NCBI GenBank assembly: GCA_963850765.1
Contig: CAWKMN010000011.1
Coordinates: 260,193 to 324,192 of the forward strand
Direction of reading: 5' to 3'
Length of the DNA stretch: 64,000 nucleotides
Source: CAWKMN01 sp963850765
GTDB taxonomy: Bacteria > Chloroflexota > Anaerolineae > Aggregatilineales > Aggregatilineaceae
Positions 15,209 through 24,249 of this stretch are shown here, piece by piece (positions within the stretch are counted from its first letter, which is position 1; each line of letters opens with the position of its first letter). A model generated the notes under the pieces. It was given only the letters and a program-made list of their open reading frames with translations, was not told the DNA's origin and ran no database searches. Made by a program: the position numbers and the translations under genes.

Positions 15209-16855
15209 TCAGGGATTCTTCATCATTGGTATTTTTACACCATGCCGGCGGGCTGCCGCAACCGCTTCGGGGTAGCCCGCGTCAGCATGGCGCACAATGC
15301 CCATCCCCGGATCGGTCGTCAGGACCCGTTCCAGGCGGCGCGCTGCTTCGGGTGTGCCGTCCGCCACGATGACCTGTCCCGCGTGCTGGCTGTACCCGAT
15401 CCCCACTCCGCCGCCATGGTGGAAGCTGACCCAGGTCGCGCCGCCCACCGCGTTGATCAGCGCATTGAGGATGGCCCAGTCCGATACGGCGTCGGTGCCG
15501 TCGCGCATCCCTTCTGTTTCGCGGTTGGGCGATGCCACCGACCCCGCGTCCAGATGATCGCGCCCAATGACAATCGGCGCGCTGACCTCGCCGGACGCCA
15601 CCAGTTCGTTGAACGCCAGTCCGGCCCGCGCCCGCTCGCCGTAGCCCAGCCAGCAGATCCGCGCCGGCAGCCCTTGAAATTCGACGTCACGCTGCGCCAG
15701 CTTGATCCAGCGCGCGAGGTGCTCGTCGTGTGGGAACAGGTCCAGGATCGCCTGATCGGTGCGGTACAGATCGGCCGGGTCGCCGGAGAGCGCCACCCAC
15801 CGGAACGGACCCTTCCCCTCGCAGAACAGCGGGCGGATATACGCGGGGACAAACCCCGGATAATCAAACGCGTTCGCCACGCCTTCGTTATAGGCCTGCT
15901 GGCGCAGATTGTTGCCGTAATCGAACACGATCGAGCCGCGTGCCTGGAAATCGAGCATGGCCTGGCAGTGAACGGCCATGGTCTGTTTGGCGCGCTGCTG
16001 GTATGTCGCGGAGTCGCGCTCGCGCAGGTCGAGCGCCGCTTCGAACGTCATGCCGTTGGGCACATACGACAGCGGATCGTGCGCCGAGGTCTGGTCGGTG
16101 ACGACCTCGGGCACCACGCCCATCTGGACAAGCTGCGGGAAGACATCGCCCGCGTTTCCGATCAGCCCCACCGAGACCGCTTCGCCCGCCTCTTTGGCCG
16201 CCATCACGCGGTTCAGCGCCGCGTGCAGATCGGTGAACACTTCGTCCAGATAGCGTTTTTCGAGCCGGCGTTGGGCGCGCTGCGGATCAACTTCGACCAC
16301 CAGCGCCGTGCCCTCGTTCATCGTGACGGCGAGCGGCTGCGCGCCGCCCATGCCGCCCAACCCCGCCGTGAGGACCAGCTTTCCCTTCAGGCTGCCCCAA
16401 CCGGCCTGCTGCGCCAGTGAGCCGAGCGTTTCATACGTGCCCTGCAAGATCCCCTGCGTGCCGATATAGATCCACGAGCCGGCTGTCATCTGGCCGTACA
16501 TGATCAATCCCTGGCGTTCGAGTTCGTCAAAATGCTCCTGCGTGGCCCAGTAGGGGACAAGGTTCGAGTTGGCGATCAGCACGCGGGGCGCGTCCGCGTG
16601 GGACTTGAAGACCGCTACCGGCTTGCCCGACTGCACGAGCAGGGTCTCGTCGTTTTCCAGATCGCGCAGCGCGGCGATGATGGCGTCGAAGGCCTCCCAA
16701 CTGCGTGCTGCCCGTCCGCGCCCGCCATAAACGATCAGGTGGTCGGGATCCTCCGCGACTTCAGGATCCAAATTGTTCATCAGCATCCGCATGGCCGCCT
16801 CTTGCAGCCAGCCCTTGCAGGTTAATTGCGTTCCGCGCGGCGCACGAATGGTCAC
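15209..16855 (-). CDS. hutU: Urocanate hydratase
   Basis: Urocanase, 548 residues, converting urocanate to imidazolone propionate in histidine degradation with tightly bound NAD+. The start is recognisable (RAPRGTQLTCKGWLQEAAMR). The family signature includes GGAQPLAVTMNEG (about residues 176-188), the DQTSAHDPLSYVPNGMT segment (about 262-278) and the cysteine-containing ARICWLGYGERAR (about 401-413). Length and conserved parts are intact. It is an orphan: no hutH, hutI or hutG is nearby, so the pathway must be completed elsewhere. Confidence 0.97.
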   Translation of the reverse strand: MTIRAPRGTQLTCKGWLQEAAMRMLMNNLDPEVAEDPDHLIVYGGRGRAARSWEAFDAIIAALRDLENDETLLVQSGKPVAVFKSHADAPRVLIANSNLVPYWATQEHFDELERQGLIMYGQMTAGSWIYIGTQGILQGTYETLGSLAQQAGWGSLKGKLVLTAGLGGMGGAQPLAVTMNEGTALVVEVDPQRAQRRLEKRYLDEVFTDLHAALNRVMAAKEAGEAVSVGLIGNAGDVFPQLVQMGVVPEVVTDQTSAHDPLSYVPNGMTFEAALDLRERDSATYQQRAKQTMAVHCQAMLDFQARGSIVFDYGNNLRQQAYNEGVANAFDYPGFVPAYIRPLFCEGKGPFRWVALSGDPADLYRTDQAILDLFPHDEHLARWIKLAQRDVEFQGLPARICWLGYGERARAGLAFNELVASGEVSAPIVIGRDHLDAGSVASPNRETEGMRDGTDAVSDWAILNALINAVGGATWVSFHHGGGVGIGYSQHAGQVIVADGTPEAARRLERVLTTDPGMGIVRHADAGYPEAVAAARRHGVKIPMMKNP

Positions 16856-17164
16856 GAGTCATGCCTGGGTTTCTCCTAAAACACTCAAAGAATATTGCGA
16901 CTATTCTAGCACGGTTCCGCTTTGCGCGGAGAAGTATAGCCCGGTGCATGAAGATGAGACTTGTCCGGTGAATCGTCTCCCCTCTCCGCGCGTGGAGAGG
17001 GAGAAGGGGGGTGAGGTAAACGCTTTGTGCCATATTTCACATCTAAAGTGATTTACGTCATCCTAAAGACGGTCATGCGCCACTGGGGAGCTTTCCCCGC
17101 CCTTGTTAATCTAAGAGGGACGCGAAAGGCATCTAACGTCGATTCTGACGGAGAGCACACAACT
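16856..17164. other. Intergenic region between hutU and the hydrogenase operon
   Basis: This 309-bp divergent gap contains the palindromic repeat at 16977-17021 (CTCCCCTCTCCGCGCGTGGA then GAGGG...GTGAGGTAAAC), placed alone without inverted arms. Downstream are an ATTTACGTCATC stretch and ATGCGCCACTGG (17075-17086), which resembles half of the palindrome found upstream of the stress genes. The hydB ribosome site GGAGAG is at 17151-17156. No gene is seen. Confidence 0.6.
16977..17021. repeat. GC-rich palindromic repeat with GGTGAGGTAAAC tail
   Basis: Core CCTCTCCGCGCGTGGAGAGG, identical to the copies at 4222 and 10572, followed by the same GGGGGTGAGGTAAAC tail. A stand-alone copy in the hutU-hydB gap. 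Confidence 0.9.
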
Positions 17165-18233
17165 ATGAGTTTATACATCTTGCCTAAGGAGAGACTGCCG
17201 GAGTTCGTCCGGGCATTGCAGGCGCATTTTCGGGTGGTCGGGCCTGTCCGCACCGAAACCGGCTATGCCTTTGAGGACATTACCGAGGCTGAACAGCTCC
17301 AGCTCAACTACAACACCACCGTTTTACCCCCCAAGAAATACTTTCTGCCGCCGCATGAAGTTTTGTTCGATTTCCATACCCAGGCCAATGGCGACGGCAC
17401 CCGGCATTTTGAGGTACGTCCCGTGTATCAGGACGTGCAGCCGACCGTGATCTTCGGCGTGCATACCTGTGATATGCACGGCATCATGCTCTACGACAAA
17501 GTCTTCGCCGAAGGCTACCGCGACGAGCATTATGTCGAGCGCCGCAAGCAGACCTTCATCGTCGGCTTCGAGTGCCTGCACCCCTGCGACGACGCCTCGT
17601 TCTGCAAAGACATGGGCACCCTCACCGCCTCCCCGATCTACGATCTGCACATGACCGAAGCCGAGGACGTGTATCTGGTGGACACCGGCAGCGAACGCGG
17701 CGAGCGCCTGCTGCTGGATCATGTGTATGTCCAGATGGCCCAGAAGGAAGACATTCAGAAGTTGGGTCAGGTCCTCTCGGCCAAGTGGCCGCGCTTTACG
17801 ATGCGCCTGAAGGTCAGCAAGGATCAGGCCCCTTCGCTGCTGACCCTCGGCTACAAGGCCAAGATCTGGGAAGAGCTTGGCGATCGCTGCCTTGCCTGTG
17901 GATCATGCACCAATGTCTGCCCGACCTGCTTCTGCTTCGACGTGCAGGATCAGATGGACGTGAATATGCAGGACGGCCAGCGCGCCCGCGATCTGGGACT
18001 CGTGCCAACTGCGCGAATTTGCGCTGGTGGCGGGCGGGCATAACTTCCGGTCGAGCAAGGGGGCGCGCGTGCGCCACCGCGTCATGCGCAAAGGGAAGTA
18101 CATCAAGCAGGTTCATGGTCTGAGCGGCTGCACCGGCTGCGGGCGCTGCGAACGGGCGTGTCTGGTCAATATCACCATCCCCGGTACGCTCAACGCCCTG
18201 TATGACGAAATGCAGCTTGAAGCGGGCATATAG
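17165..18233 (+). CDS. hydB: NiFe hydrogenase (group 3b) beta subunit, Fe-S electron-transfer protein (frameshifted)
   Basis: Cytoplasmic iron-sulfur subunit that passes electrons between the hydrogenase module and the flavin subunit. Two 4Fe-4S motifs are present: CLACGSCTNVCPTCFC (about residues 245-260) and CTGCGRCERACLVN near the C terminus. The frame breaks at about 17990-17996. Reading GATTGGGACTCG instead of GATCTGGGACTCG restores DSCQLREFALVAGGHNF and joins it to the frame ending at 18233. Corrected length is 355 residues, normal for HydB. The ATG at 17165 follows GGAGAG. First gene of the hydBGDA order typical of NADP-linked sulfhydrogenases. Confidence 0.93.
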
Positions 18234-18251
18234 GAAAAGAGGACGACACCT

Positions 18252-19136
18252 ATGTTAGCGACACCCCCTGCTAACCTGACGACAACCACGACGCCGGGCG
18301 CTTACGATGGGCAAACCTCGATCTTTCTGCCCACCATTTCGACGGTGGTCGACATCAAGCCCGAAACCGCAAAGGAAAAGGTCTTCACCATCCGCCTGCC
18401 CGGCGGCCAGAATCTTGGCCACACGCCCGGCCAGTTCGTGATGCTGTCGATGCCCGGCGTGGGCGAAGCGCCCTTTGGCGTGATGACCTCGCCCAGCCGC
18501 ACCGGCGAAACGTTCAAGCTCTGCATCCGCAACACCGGCGACCTGACGAGCTTGATCCACCAGCTGAAACCCGGTGACGAAGTCGGCATTCGCGGCCCCT
18601 TTGGGCGCGGCTTCCCCATCGAGCAGTATGTCGGCAAAGACGTGCTGATCGCGCCGGGCGGTCTGGCGCTGGCGGCCCCCGCGCTGTCGCTGATCGATGA
18701 AATTCTGGATAATCGGACCCAGTTTGGCCGGCTGATTATTCTCTACGGCGCGCGCAACCCCTCCGAACTGCTGCTGAAAGACCGGCTGGCGGAGTGGGAA
18801 AAGCGCGACGACGTGGAACTGATGATCACCGTGGACCGCCCCGACGATACCTGGAAAGGGCGCGTCGGCGTGATTACCACCCTGTTTGAGCATGTCCAGA
18901 TCAATCCGTTCCGCACGGTGGCGGTCACGATTGGCCCGCCGATCATGTATCGCTTTGTGACCGTCGAACTGCTGGGCAAGGGTCTGACGCCCGAACAAAT
19001 CTGGATGAGCTTTGAACGCCGTATGAAGTGCGCCGTGGGCAAATGCGGCCACTGCCAGGTCAACCACCGGTATGCCTGCCAGGACGGCCCGACATGGACG
19101 TATGCCGAGGCGCTGGCCTTTGAGGAGGCGCTCTAA
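18252..19136 (+). CDS. hydG: NiFe hydrogenase (group 3b) gamma subunit, FAD/NAD(P)-binding reductase
   Basis: Flavoprotein subunit of 294 residues, of the ferredoxin-NADP reductase superfamily. It exchanges electrons between NAD(P)H and the Fe-S subunits. An FAD-binding barrel (about residues 25-115, with GQFVMLSMPG and FGVMTSPSR) is followed by the nucleotide-binding domain (IAPGGLALAAP, about 134-144). A C-terminal 2Fe-2S motif reads MKCAVGKCGHCQVNHRYAC (about 257-275). The usual glycine-rich GGIGLAP is GGLALAAP here, which could affect nucleotide preference. Its stop shares a base with the next start (TAATG). Confidence 0.94.
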   Translation: MLATPPANLTTTTTPGAYDGQTSIFLPTISTVVDIKPETAKEKVFTIRLPGGQNLGHTPGQFVMLSMPGVGEAPFGVMTSPSRTGETFKLCIRNTGDLTSLIHQLKPGDEVGIRGPFGRGFPIEQYVGKDVLIAPGGLALAAPALSLIDEILDNRTQFGRLIILYGARNPSELLLKDRLAEWEKRDDVELMITVDRPDDTWKGRVGVITTLFEHVQINPFRTVAVTIGPPIMYRFVTVELLGKGLTPEQIWMSFERRMKCAVGKCGHCQVNHRYACQDGPTWTYAEALAFEEAL

Positions 19137-19970
19137 TGTCTGCTAAACCCAAAATCGCCTTCTTTGACTTTACAAGCTGTGAAGGCTGCCAACTGACGAT
19201 CGTGGACCTGCTGCAAACGCATCTCGGCCTGCTGGATCTGGTCGAAATCGTGCAGTTCCGCGAGGCGATCTCCGACCAGGGCGAGGATTACGCCGTCGCG
19301 TTTATCGAAGGCTCCTGCACCCGCCCGAGCGACGAAGCACGCCTGCGCAAGATCCGCGAGCAGGCGGCCATGGTGGTCGCGCTGGGCACATGCGCGCACC
19401 TGGGCGGCGTCAACGCCATGAAGAACCGCTGGGCGATCGAGAACGTCCAGAAGTATGTCTACGGTGCGAACGGCAAGGACACTTACGAGAGCTACGCCGC
19501 GCGCCCAATCTCGGCCGTGATCAAGGTCGATGCTGCCATCCCCGGCTGCCCGATTGATCGTTACGAGTTTCTGCGGGTGGTACAGCAGGTGCTTCAGGGC
19601 CGCGTGCCCAAGCTGCCCGACTATCCGCTGTGCGTCGAATGCAAATTCAAAGAAAACGGCTGCCTGAACAAGCTCGGCTACCCGTGCCTTGGCCCCGTCA
19701 CTCGCGCCGGCTGCAATGCCATCTGCCCGACCTATCGGCGATGGCTGCGAAGGCTGCCGCGGATGGGCACCCGAAGCCAACTTCGAGTAGATGCGCGAGA
19801 TTCTGCGCGGGCACGGCCTGAGCGACACCAATATCGACGCGCGCTTTACCATGTTCAACCATTACCCGCTGCAAGAGATGGGCGAAAAAGCACCGTTGAG
19901 CACGAATAACTTGCCGGTCGCCGGCGAGCCTCTGCCGAAATCGACGTTCGCAGCGCCCCAGGAGGATTAG
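19136..19970 (+). CDS. hydD: NiFe hydrogenase (group 3b) small/delta subunit (frameshift plus internal TAG)
   Basis: Small subunit with Fe-S clusters that wires the NiFe site to HydB/HydG. FDFTSCEGCQLTIVD (about residues 8-22), EGSCTRPSDEARL (about 61-73), LGTCAHLGGVNA (about 83-94) and the late Cys-rich part (CVECKFKENGCLNKLGYPCLGPVTRAGCNAICPTY, in pieces) are conserved. An extra C at about 19736 breaks the frame. Reading on gives GDGCEGCRGWAPEANFE, then a TAG at 19788-19790, then MREILRGHGLSD to the stop at 19970. Corrected length is about 277 codons, normal for the family. The ATG touches the hydG stop. Confidence 0.9.
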
Positions 19971-19973
19971 GCG

Positions 19974-21280
19974 ATGACAGAGAATATCCGTGTCAACGTC
20001 CATCATGTGACCCGCGTTGAGGGGCACGGCAACATCGTCGTTGACGTGCGCGACGGCACGCTCGAACAATGCGAGCTGCAAATCGTAGAAACACCGCGCT
20101 TCTTCGAGGCGATGCTGCGCGGGCGGCCGTATACTCAGGCGTCGCACATCACCAGCCGGATCTGCGGCATCTGTGCGATCGGCCACGCGACGGCCAGCCT
20201 GCGTGCATCGGAGCGCGCCCTCAAGGTCAAGCTCACCGAACAGACCGAACTGCTGCGTAAGCTCGCCTTCCACGGTGAGATGCTCGACAGCCACGTGCTG
20301 CACGTCTATATGCTGATCGCGCCGGACTTCCTGAATGTCAACAGCGTGATCCCGCTGGCGGCGACCCACCCGGACGTCGTCAAGCGCGCGCTGCGCATGA
20401 AGAAATTCGCCGGCGATCTGTGTCAGGTGTTGGTCGGGCGGCATACGCACCCCATCGCGATGACGGTGGGCGGCTTCACGCATTTCCCGAAGATCGCGGA
20501 ACTGGAAGATCTGCGCGCGCAGGCCGAAGCTCTGATCCCCGACGTGGACGCGACCGTAGACTTGTTCGGATCGCTGCCCTGGCCGACTTTCGAGCGCGAG
20601 ACAGAATATGTCGCGCTGGTGCAGGACGATGAATACGGCTTCATCGACGGGCAGATCGCCAGCACCGACGGTTACACGCTGCCGCTGGACGAGTACCGCA
20701 AGGTCACGAACGAACGCCTGGAAGCGCACTCGACCGCTAAGCACGCCGCGTTCAACCGCGCGAGTTACATGGTCGGCGCGCTGGCCCGTTATAACCTCAA
20801 GCACGAACAGCTTGACCCGCGGGCGCAGGCCGCCGCCGCACATCTTGGCCTCAAGGCCCCGTGCTACCGGCCCTACATGAACAGCGCCGCGCAGGTCGTC
20901 GAGATCGTGCACTGCATGGACGACGTGATCCGGCTGCATCGACGTGCTGCTGGAACGCGGGATCGCGTGGGAAAAGCCCGCCCCGGTCACGCTGGCGCCG
21001 GGCGCGCGGGGAGTTGGCGCGTGCGATGTGCCGCGCGGCACCCTGTTCCACGAATACCAGATCGGCGCGGATGGGACTGATCGAGGAAGCCAACTGCATT
21101 ATTCCGACCGGGCAAAACCTGGGCAACATCGACCGGGATATGCGGGCGCTGGTCCCGACGATCCTGACCGAGCCGCAGGACCAGATCCGGCTGAAGATGG
21201 AGATGCTGGTCCGCGCGTATGATCCGTGCATTTCCTGCTCGACGCACTTCCTGAACGTGAAGTTCGTGGGCGATGAGTGA
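19974..21280 (+). CDS. hydA: NiFe hydrogenase (group 3b) large/alpha subunit (two frameshifts)
   Basis: Catalytic subunit that holds the NiFe(CN)2CO site and activates H2. The N-terminal ligand motif is RICGICAIGHATAS (about residues 62-75) and the C-terminal one is DPCISCSTHFLNVKF. Both ligand cysteine pairs are present. The frame is broken twice. An extra C at about 20938 hides LIDVLLERGIAWEKP, and an extra G at about 21070 hides GLIEEANCIIPTGQN. Removing both gives 434 residues, as expected. The chain continues past the histidine in CSTH for the usual protease-processed tail. An AGGAGG ribosome site lies ten bases upstream of the ATG. Confidence 0.94.
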
Positions 21281-21363
21281 CACCTCCGGTTGCTTTTCTC
21301 CCCTCCCTGGCTCGGCAGGGGAGGGGCGGGGGCGGGGCGTCACTGAGATTTATTGAGTACACC

Positions 21364-22218
21364 ATGCTTTCAGACACGCTGATTCTGGGTGTCGGCAATC
21401 CCCTGTATGGTGATGATGCGGTGGGCGTGCTGGTGGCGCAGGCGCTCCAGCAGCGATCCGATCTGCCGCCCCATGTGACCGTCGTGGACGGCGGCACAGA
21501 GGGCATCGGTCTGATCCCGCTGATGGAGAGCTACCGCCGCGTGATCGTGGTCGATGCGGTCCCGATGGATGAGCCGCCTGGCACGGTCCGGCGCTTTATG
21601 TGGCACGAGGCCCGGTTTATCGCGCCGGAGCGGGCGCTGTCGCTTCACCAGTCCGATCTGACCGAGGCGCTGGTGCTGGCCGAGGCGCTGGGCAGCCTGC
21701 CGCAGGAGCTTGTGATTTATGGCATTCAGCCGCACAATATAGGGTGGGATCAGGCGCTAAGCCCGGAAGTTCAGCGCGCGTTACCGGTTGTCGTGGCAAC
21801 CCTGATCGACGAAGTCAGGAGAGGAAAGATGGCAAGGAAAATTCTGATTATTGATGATGATCCGGATGTCGTGCTGGCGATCCGCATGCCGCTGGAAAGC
21901 GCGGGATATGAAGTCCGCGATGCGCACTCGCAGGAGTCCGGGCTGGTCGCGGTGGACGATTTCCGGCCCGACCTGATCATCCTGGATGTGATGATGGATA
22001 CGCACACCGCCGGGTTCCAACTGGCGCAAAAACTGCACGGCCCGGCCGCTAAAGAAGACCACCGGCGCATCCCGATCCTGATGGTCACGGCCATTCACCA
22101 GACAACGCCGCTGCGATTTGGTCCGGATGAAGACTATCTGCCGGTGCAGGGTTTTATCGATAAGCCGATCAACCCGAAGGGCCTGCTGGACGAGATCGCC
22201 AAGCTGTTAGGCAAGTAG
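21364..22218 (+). CDS. Hydrogenase maturation protease fused in frame to a response-regulator receiver domain
   Basis: Residues 1-155 form a HycI/HyaD-type endopeptidase that trims the C-terminal tail of the large subunit after nickel insertion: ILGVGNPLYGDDAVGV (about 6-21) with the nickel-sensing Asp/Glu, VVDGGTEGIGL, and VVDAVPM. From residue 156 a complete CheY-like receiver starts with MARKILIIDDDPDVV. It has the phospho-acceptor Asp in LIILDVMMD and ends at GLLDEIAKLLGK. No stop separates them. An AGGAGAGGAAAG ribosome site stands directly before the internal ATG at 21829, so the receiver may also be made alone. A lost stop or indel at the joint is possible. Confidence 0.85.
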   Translation: MLSDTLILGVGNPLYGDDAVGVLVAQALQQRSDLPPHVTVVDGGTEGIGLIPLMESYRRVIVVDAVPMDEPPGTVRRFMWHEARFIAPERALSLHQSDLTEALVLAEALGSLPQELVIYGIQPHNIGWDQALSPEVQRALPVVVATLIDEVRRGKMARKILIIDDDPDVVLAIRMPLESAGYEVRDAHSQESGLVAVDDFRPDLIILDVMMDTHTAGFQLAQKLHGPAAKEDHRRIPILMVTAIHQTTPLRFGPDEDYLPVQGFIDKPINPKGLLDEIAKLLGK

Positions 22219-22269
22219 CAGGTTTAGTCAAGACAACGAACATCCGGCGTTGGAGGGGCGAGGCCTTTT

Positions 22270-23664
22270 ATGAGCACTATCACCCCATCTCCTACCGAAT
22301 CACCATCCGCGGGACGCGGGCAGCGTCCCACGCTCGAAGAACTCAGTGAGAATACCCGGCTGCTGATCACGCTGCGATGGGTGGCCGGGTTAAGCATCCT
22401 CTTTGGAACCCTGTTCGCCCGCTTTCTGCTGGACATCAACCTTCAAACGCTGCCCCTGCTGATCATCGGTCTATCGGTGTTGGCGTATAACATTCTGCTG
22501 CGGTCGTTCATCCGCGCCAGCGAAAACAGCCATTTGCAGCGCGTCCAGCAGATCGCCTGGGGGCAGGTTATCCTGGACTGGCTGGCGATGATTACGCTGG
22601 TCCACTTTACGGGTGGAATTACCAGCCCGGCCCTGATCTATTTTGTGATCCACGCGGCGCTGTCCGGTACGATTCTGCTGCCCTGGCAGTCGCGCAGCCT
22701 GATCGTGCTGGTCATTATCTTTGTGGGCGGTCTGGGCTGGTTCGAGCGCAACGGCGGTCTGGCGCATGTCGGGATCGCGGAGTTGGGGCTGGACAACGAT
22801 CTCTACAAGAACACGACGTACATCGCGGCGATCGTGTTCTTTTTTGGCACCACGGTATTCACCCTCTCGGAGTTGGTCACGAGGAACGCGCAGCGGCTGC
22901 GCCAGCGTGAAACACACATCCGCGAGTTGTACGACGCCCGCGCAACCTTTGTCCGCGTGGCAACTCACGAGCTGCGCGCTCCGCTCGGCGCGTCGCTCTC
23001 TCTGATGCGCAATATCGAGCAGGGTTATGCGGGCGAGTTATCCGCACAGCAGCGCGCCATCCTCACCCGCGTAACCAGCCGCCTGGAAGGGCTGCGCACG
23101 CTGATCGACGACCTGCTGACCCTCGCCACCAGCCGCGAAGCCTCGAAGGCCCATGCGCCGCTTGAGCCGGACAGCGTGCGCGCCGCGCTGGAAAAGATCA
23201 TCGAGCGTGAGAAGCCCCATGCCGAACAGAAAACCATCCGGCTGGACTGTCATCTGAGCACCGAGCCGGGCATCGTCATGGCCGGGGATGTGGGCCTGAG
23301 CATCATCTTCGGCAATCTGCTCAACAACGCCATCAAATACACGCCCGAAGGCGGCCGCGTTGCCGTTCAGTATCGCGTGGCCGCTGCCGCGCACGCCGCC
23401 GAAATCACCGTGCAAGACAGCGGCATGGGCATTCCTGCCGACGATCTGCCGCAGATCTTTAACGAATTCTTCCGCGCGAAAAATGCGAAAAGCTCTCCGG
23501 TGATGGGTACCGGGATTGGCCTGACGACCGTGCGCACGCTGGTTGAGCGCTACCAGGGGCAGATCACGCTCGAAAGCGAAGAAGGTAAGGGCACCACCGT
23601 CCGTGTTACACTGCCGCTGGCCCCCGATCAGATCCCGCCCCATGACCGTGACGGCGACCTTTAG
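22270..23664 (+). CDS. Membrane sensor histidine kinase
   Basis: A 464-residue two-component sensor. Five or six hydrophobic helices fill residues about 35-215 with only short loops, so the signal is probably sensed in or at the membrane. A short linker leads to the HisKA box ATHELRAPLGASL, with the phospho-accepting His at about residue 233. The HATPase domain contains NLLNNAIKYTPEGG, DSGMGIPADD and MGTGIGLTTVRTL. It lies 51 bp after the protease-receiver gene, so it likely phosphorylates that receiver. The placement suggests control of, or by, the hydrogenase. It ends before composite element 4. Confidence 0.93.
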   Translation: MSTITPSPTESPSAGRGQRPTLEELSENTRLLITLRWVAGLSILFGTLFARFLLDINLQTLPLLIIGLSVLAYNILLRSFIRASENSHLQRVQQIAWGQVILDWLAMITLVHFTGGITSPALIYFVIHAALSGTILLPWQSRSLIVLVIIFVGGLGWFERNGGLAHVGIAELGLDNDLYKNTTYIAAIVFFFGTTVFTLSELVTRNAQRLRQRETHIRELYDARATFVRVATHELRAPLGASLSLMRNIEQGYAGELSAQQRAILTRVTSRLEGLRTLIDDLLTLATSREASKAHAPLEPDSVRAALEKIIEREKPHAEQKTIRLDCHLSTEPGIVMAGDVGLSIIFGNLLNNAIKYTPEGGRVAVQYRVAAAAHAAEITVQDSGMGIPADDLPQIFNEFFRAKNAKSSPVMGTGIGLTTVRTLVERYQGQITLESEEGKGTTVRVTLPLAPDQIPPHDRDGDL

Positions 23665-23700
23665 AGGGTGTTAGGTACTCCAGGTACTGTACCAGGAGCT

Positions 23701-23875
23701 TTCAGCCCTCGGCGTTCAGCTTTCAGCTAAAAACCCAAAAACCGATGACCGGCGACCTGTGGACCGAAATTCTCTCGCTGTCTCCATAGTCGCCTGATCC
23801 GAACAAAAAAGCGCCTATCTCGGAAAGATAGTCGCTTTTGCTGAAAGCTGATTGCTGAAGGCTGACCGCTAACCC
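23701..23875. repeat. Composite intergenic element 4 (inverted arms of TTCAGC words around a terminator)
   Basis: The left arm (23701-23735, CAGCCCTCGGCGTTCAGCTT...) and the right arm (23838-23875, TGCTGAAAGCTGATTGCTGA...) are imperfect inverse complements made of a repeated CTTTCAGC-like word. They flank a terminator hairpin. The right arm overlaps the stop codon of the DUF192 gene. Confidence 0.75.
23804..23840. terminator. Bidirectional rho-independent terminator
   Basis: AAAAAAGCGCCTATCT and AGATAGTCGCTTTT pair around CGGAA, with an A-run on the left and a T-run on the right. It serves the histidine-kinase gene (plus) and the LysM/DUF192 unit (minus). Confidence 0.8.
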
Positions 23876-24249
23876 TTCGCCCGTTCCTCAAACTTCAGCC
23901 GCTCCCCGACCTTCACGCGCTCCAGAACAACCGGGCGCGCTTCGATCAGATACTTCGCCGCCTTGGCCGGGGCGATGACCAGCCGCCACGGTTTCGCCAG
24001 CTTCGCATCCACGACACACCCATCCTGATCCAGCCACACCGCGGCGATCGGGAAGAGCATAAACAGCATATGAATTGTCGTTTCAGCGACATTCTGCCGC
24101 CGGAACACAAAGAGCAGACCTTCGTCATCCGGCAGGGACCGGCGCAGCATCAGCCCTTTGAAGTGGCACCAGAAGCTCTGGCACCACTTCGCACGAGCCA
24201 ACACGATCCGGCCGGTATCGGCGCTGCGGATCACACGCCAATCACTCAT
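23869..24249 (-). CDS. DUF192 family protein
   Basis: A 126-residue protein of the DUF192 fold. The conserved core GLMLRRSLPDDEGLLFVF (about residues 33-50), the TTIHMLFMLFPIAAVWLD segment (about 57-74) and KPWRLVIAPAKAAKYLIE (about 85-102) identify it. Biochemical role is unknown; members often occur near secretion or envelope genes. The ATG at 24249 overlaps the stop of the LysM gene by four bases (ATGA), so the two are coupled; a longer reading to 24297 would be inside that gene. Confidence 0.85.
   Translation of the reverse strand: MSDWRVIRSADTGRIVLARAKWCQSFWCHFKGLMLRRSLPDDEGLLFVFRRQNVAETTIHMLFMLFPIAAVWLDQDGCVVDAKLAKPWRLVIAPAKAAKYLIEARPVVLERVKVGERLKFEERAKG

Noticed and set aside
19788..19790. 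Stop-codon recoding (pyrrolysine or suppressor) in the hydrogenase small subunit
   Set aside because: An isolated TAG beside an indel in an error-rich stretch; no other gene in the window uses internal TAG.
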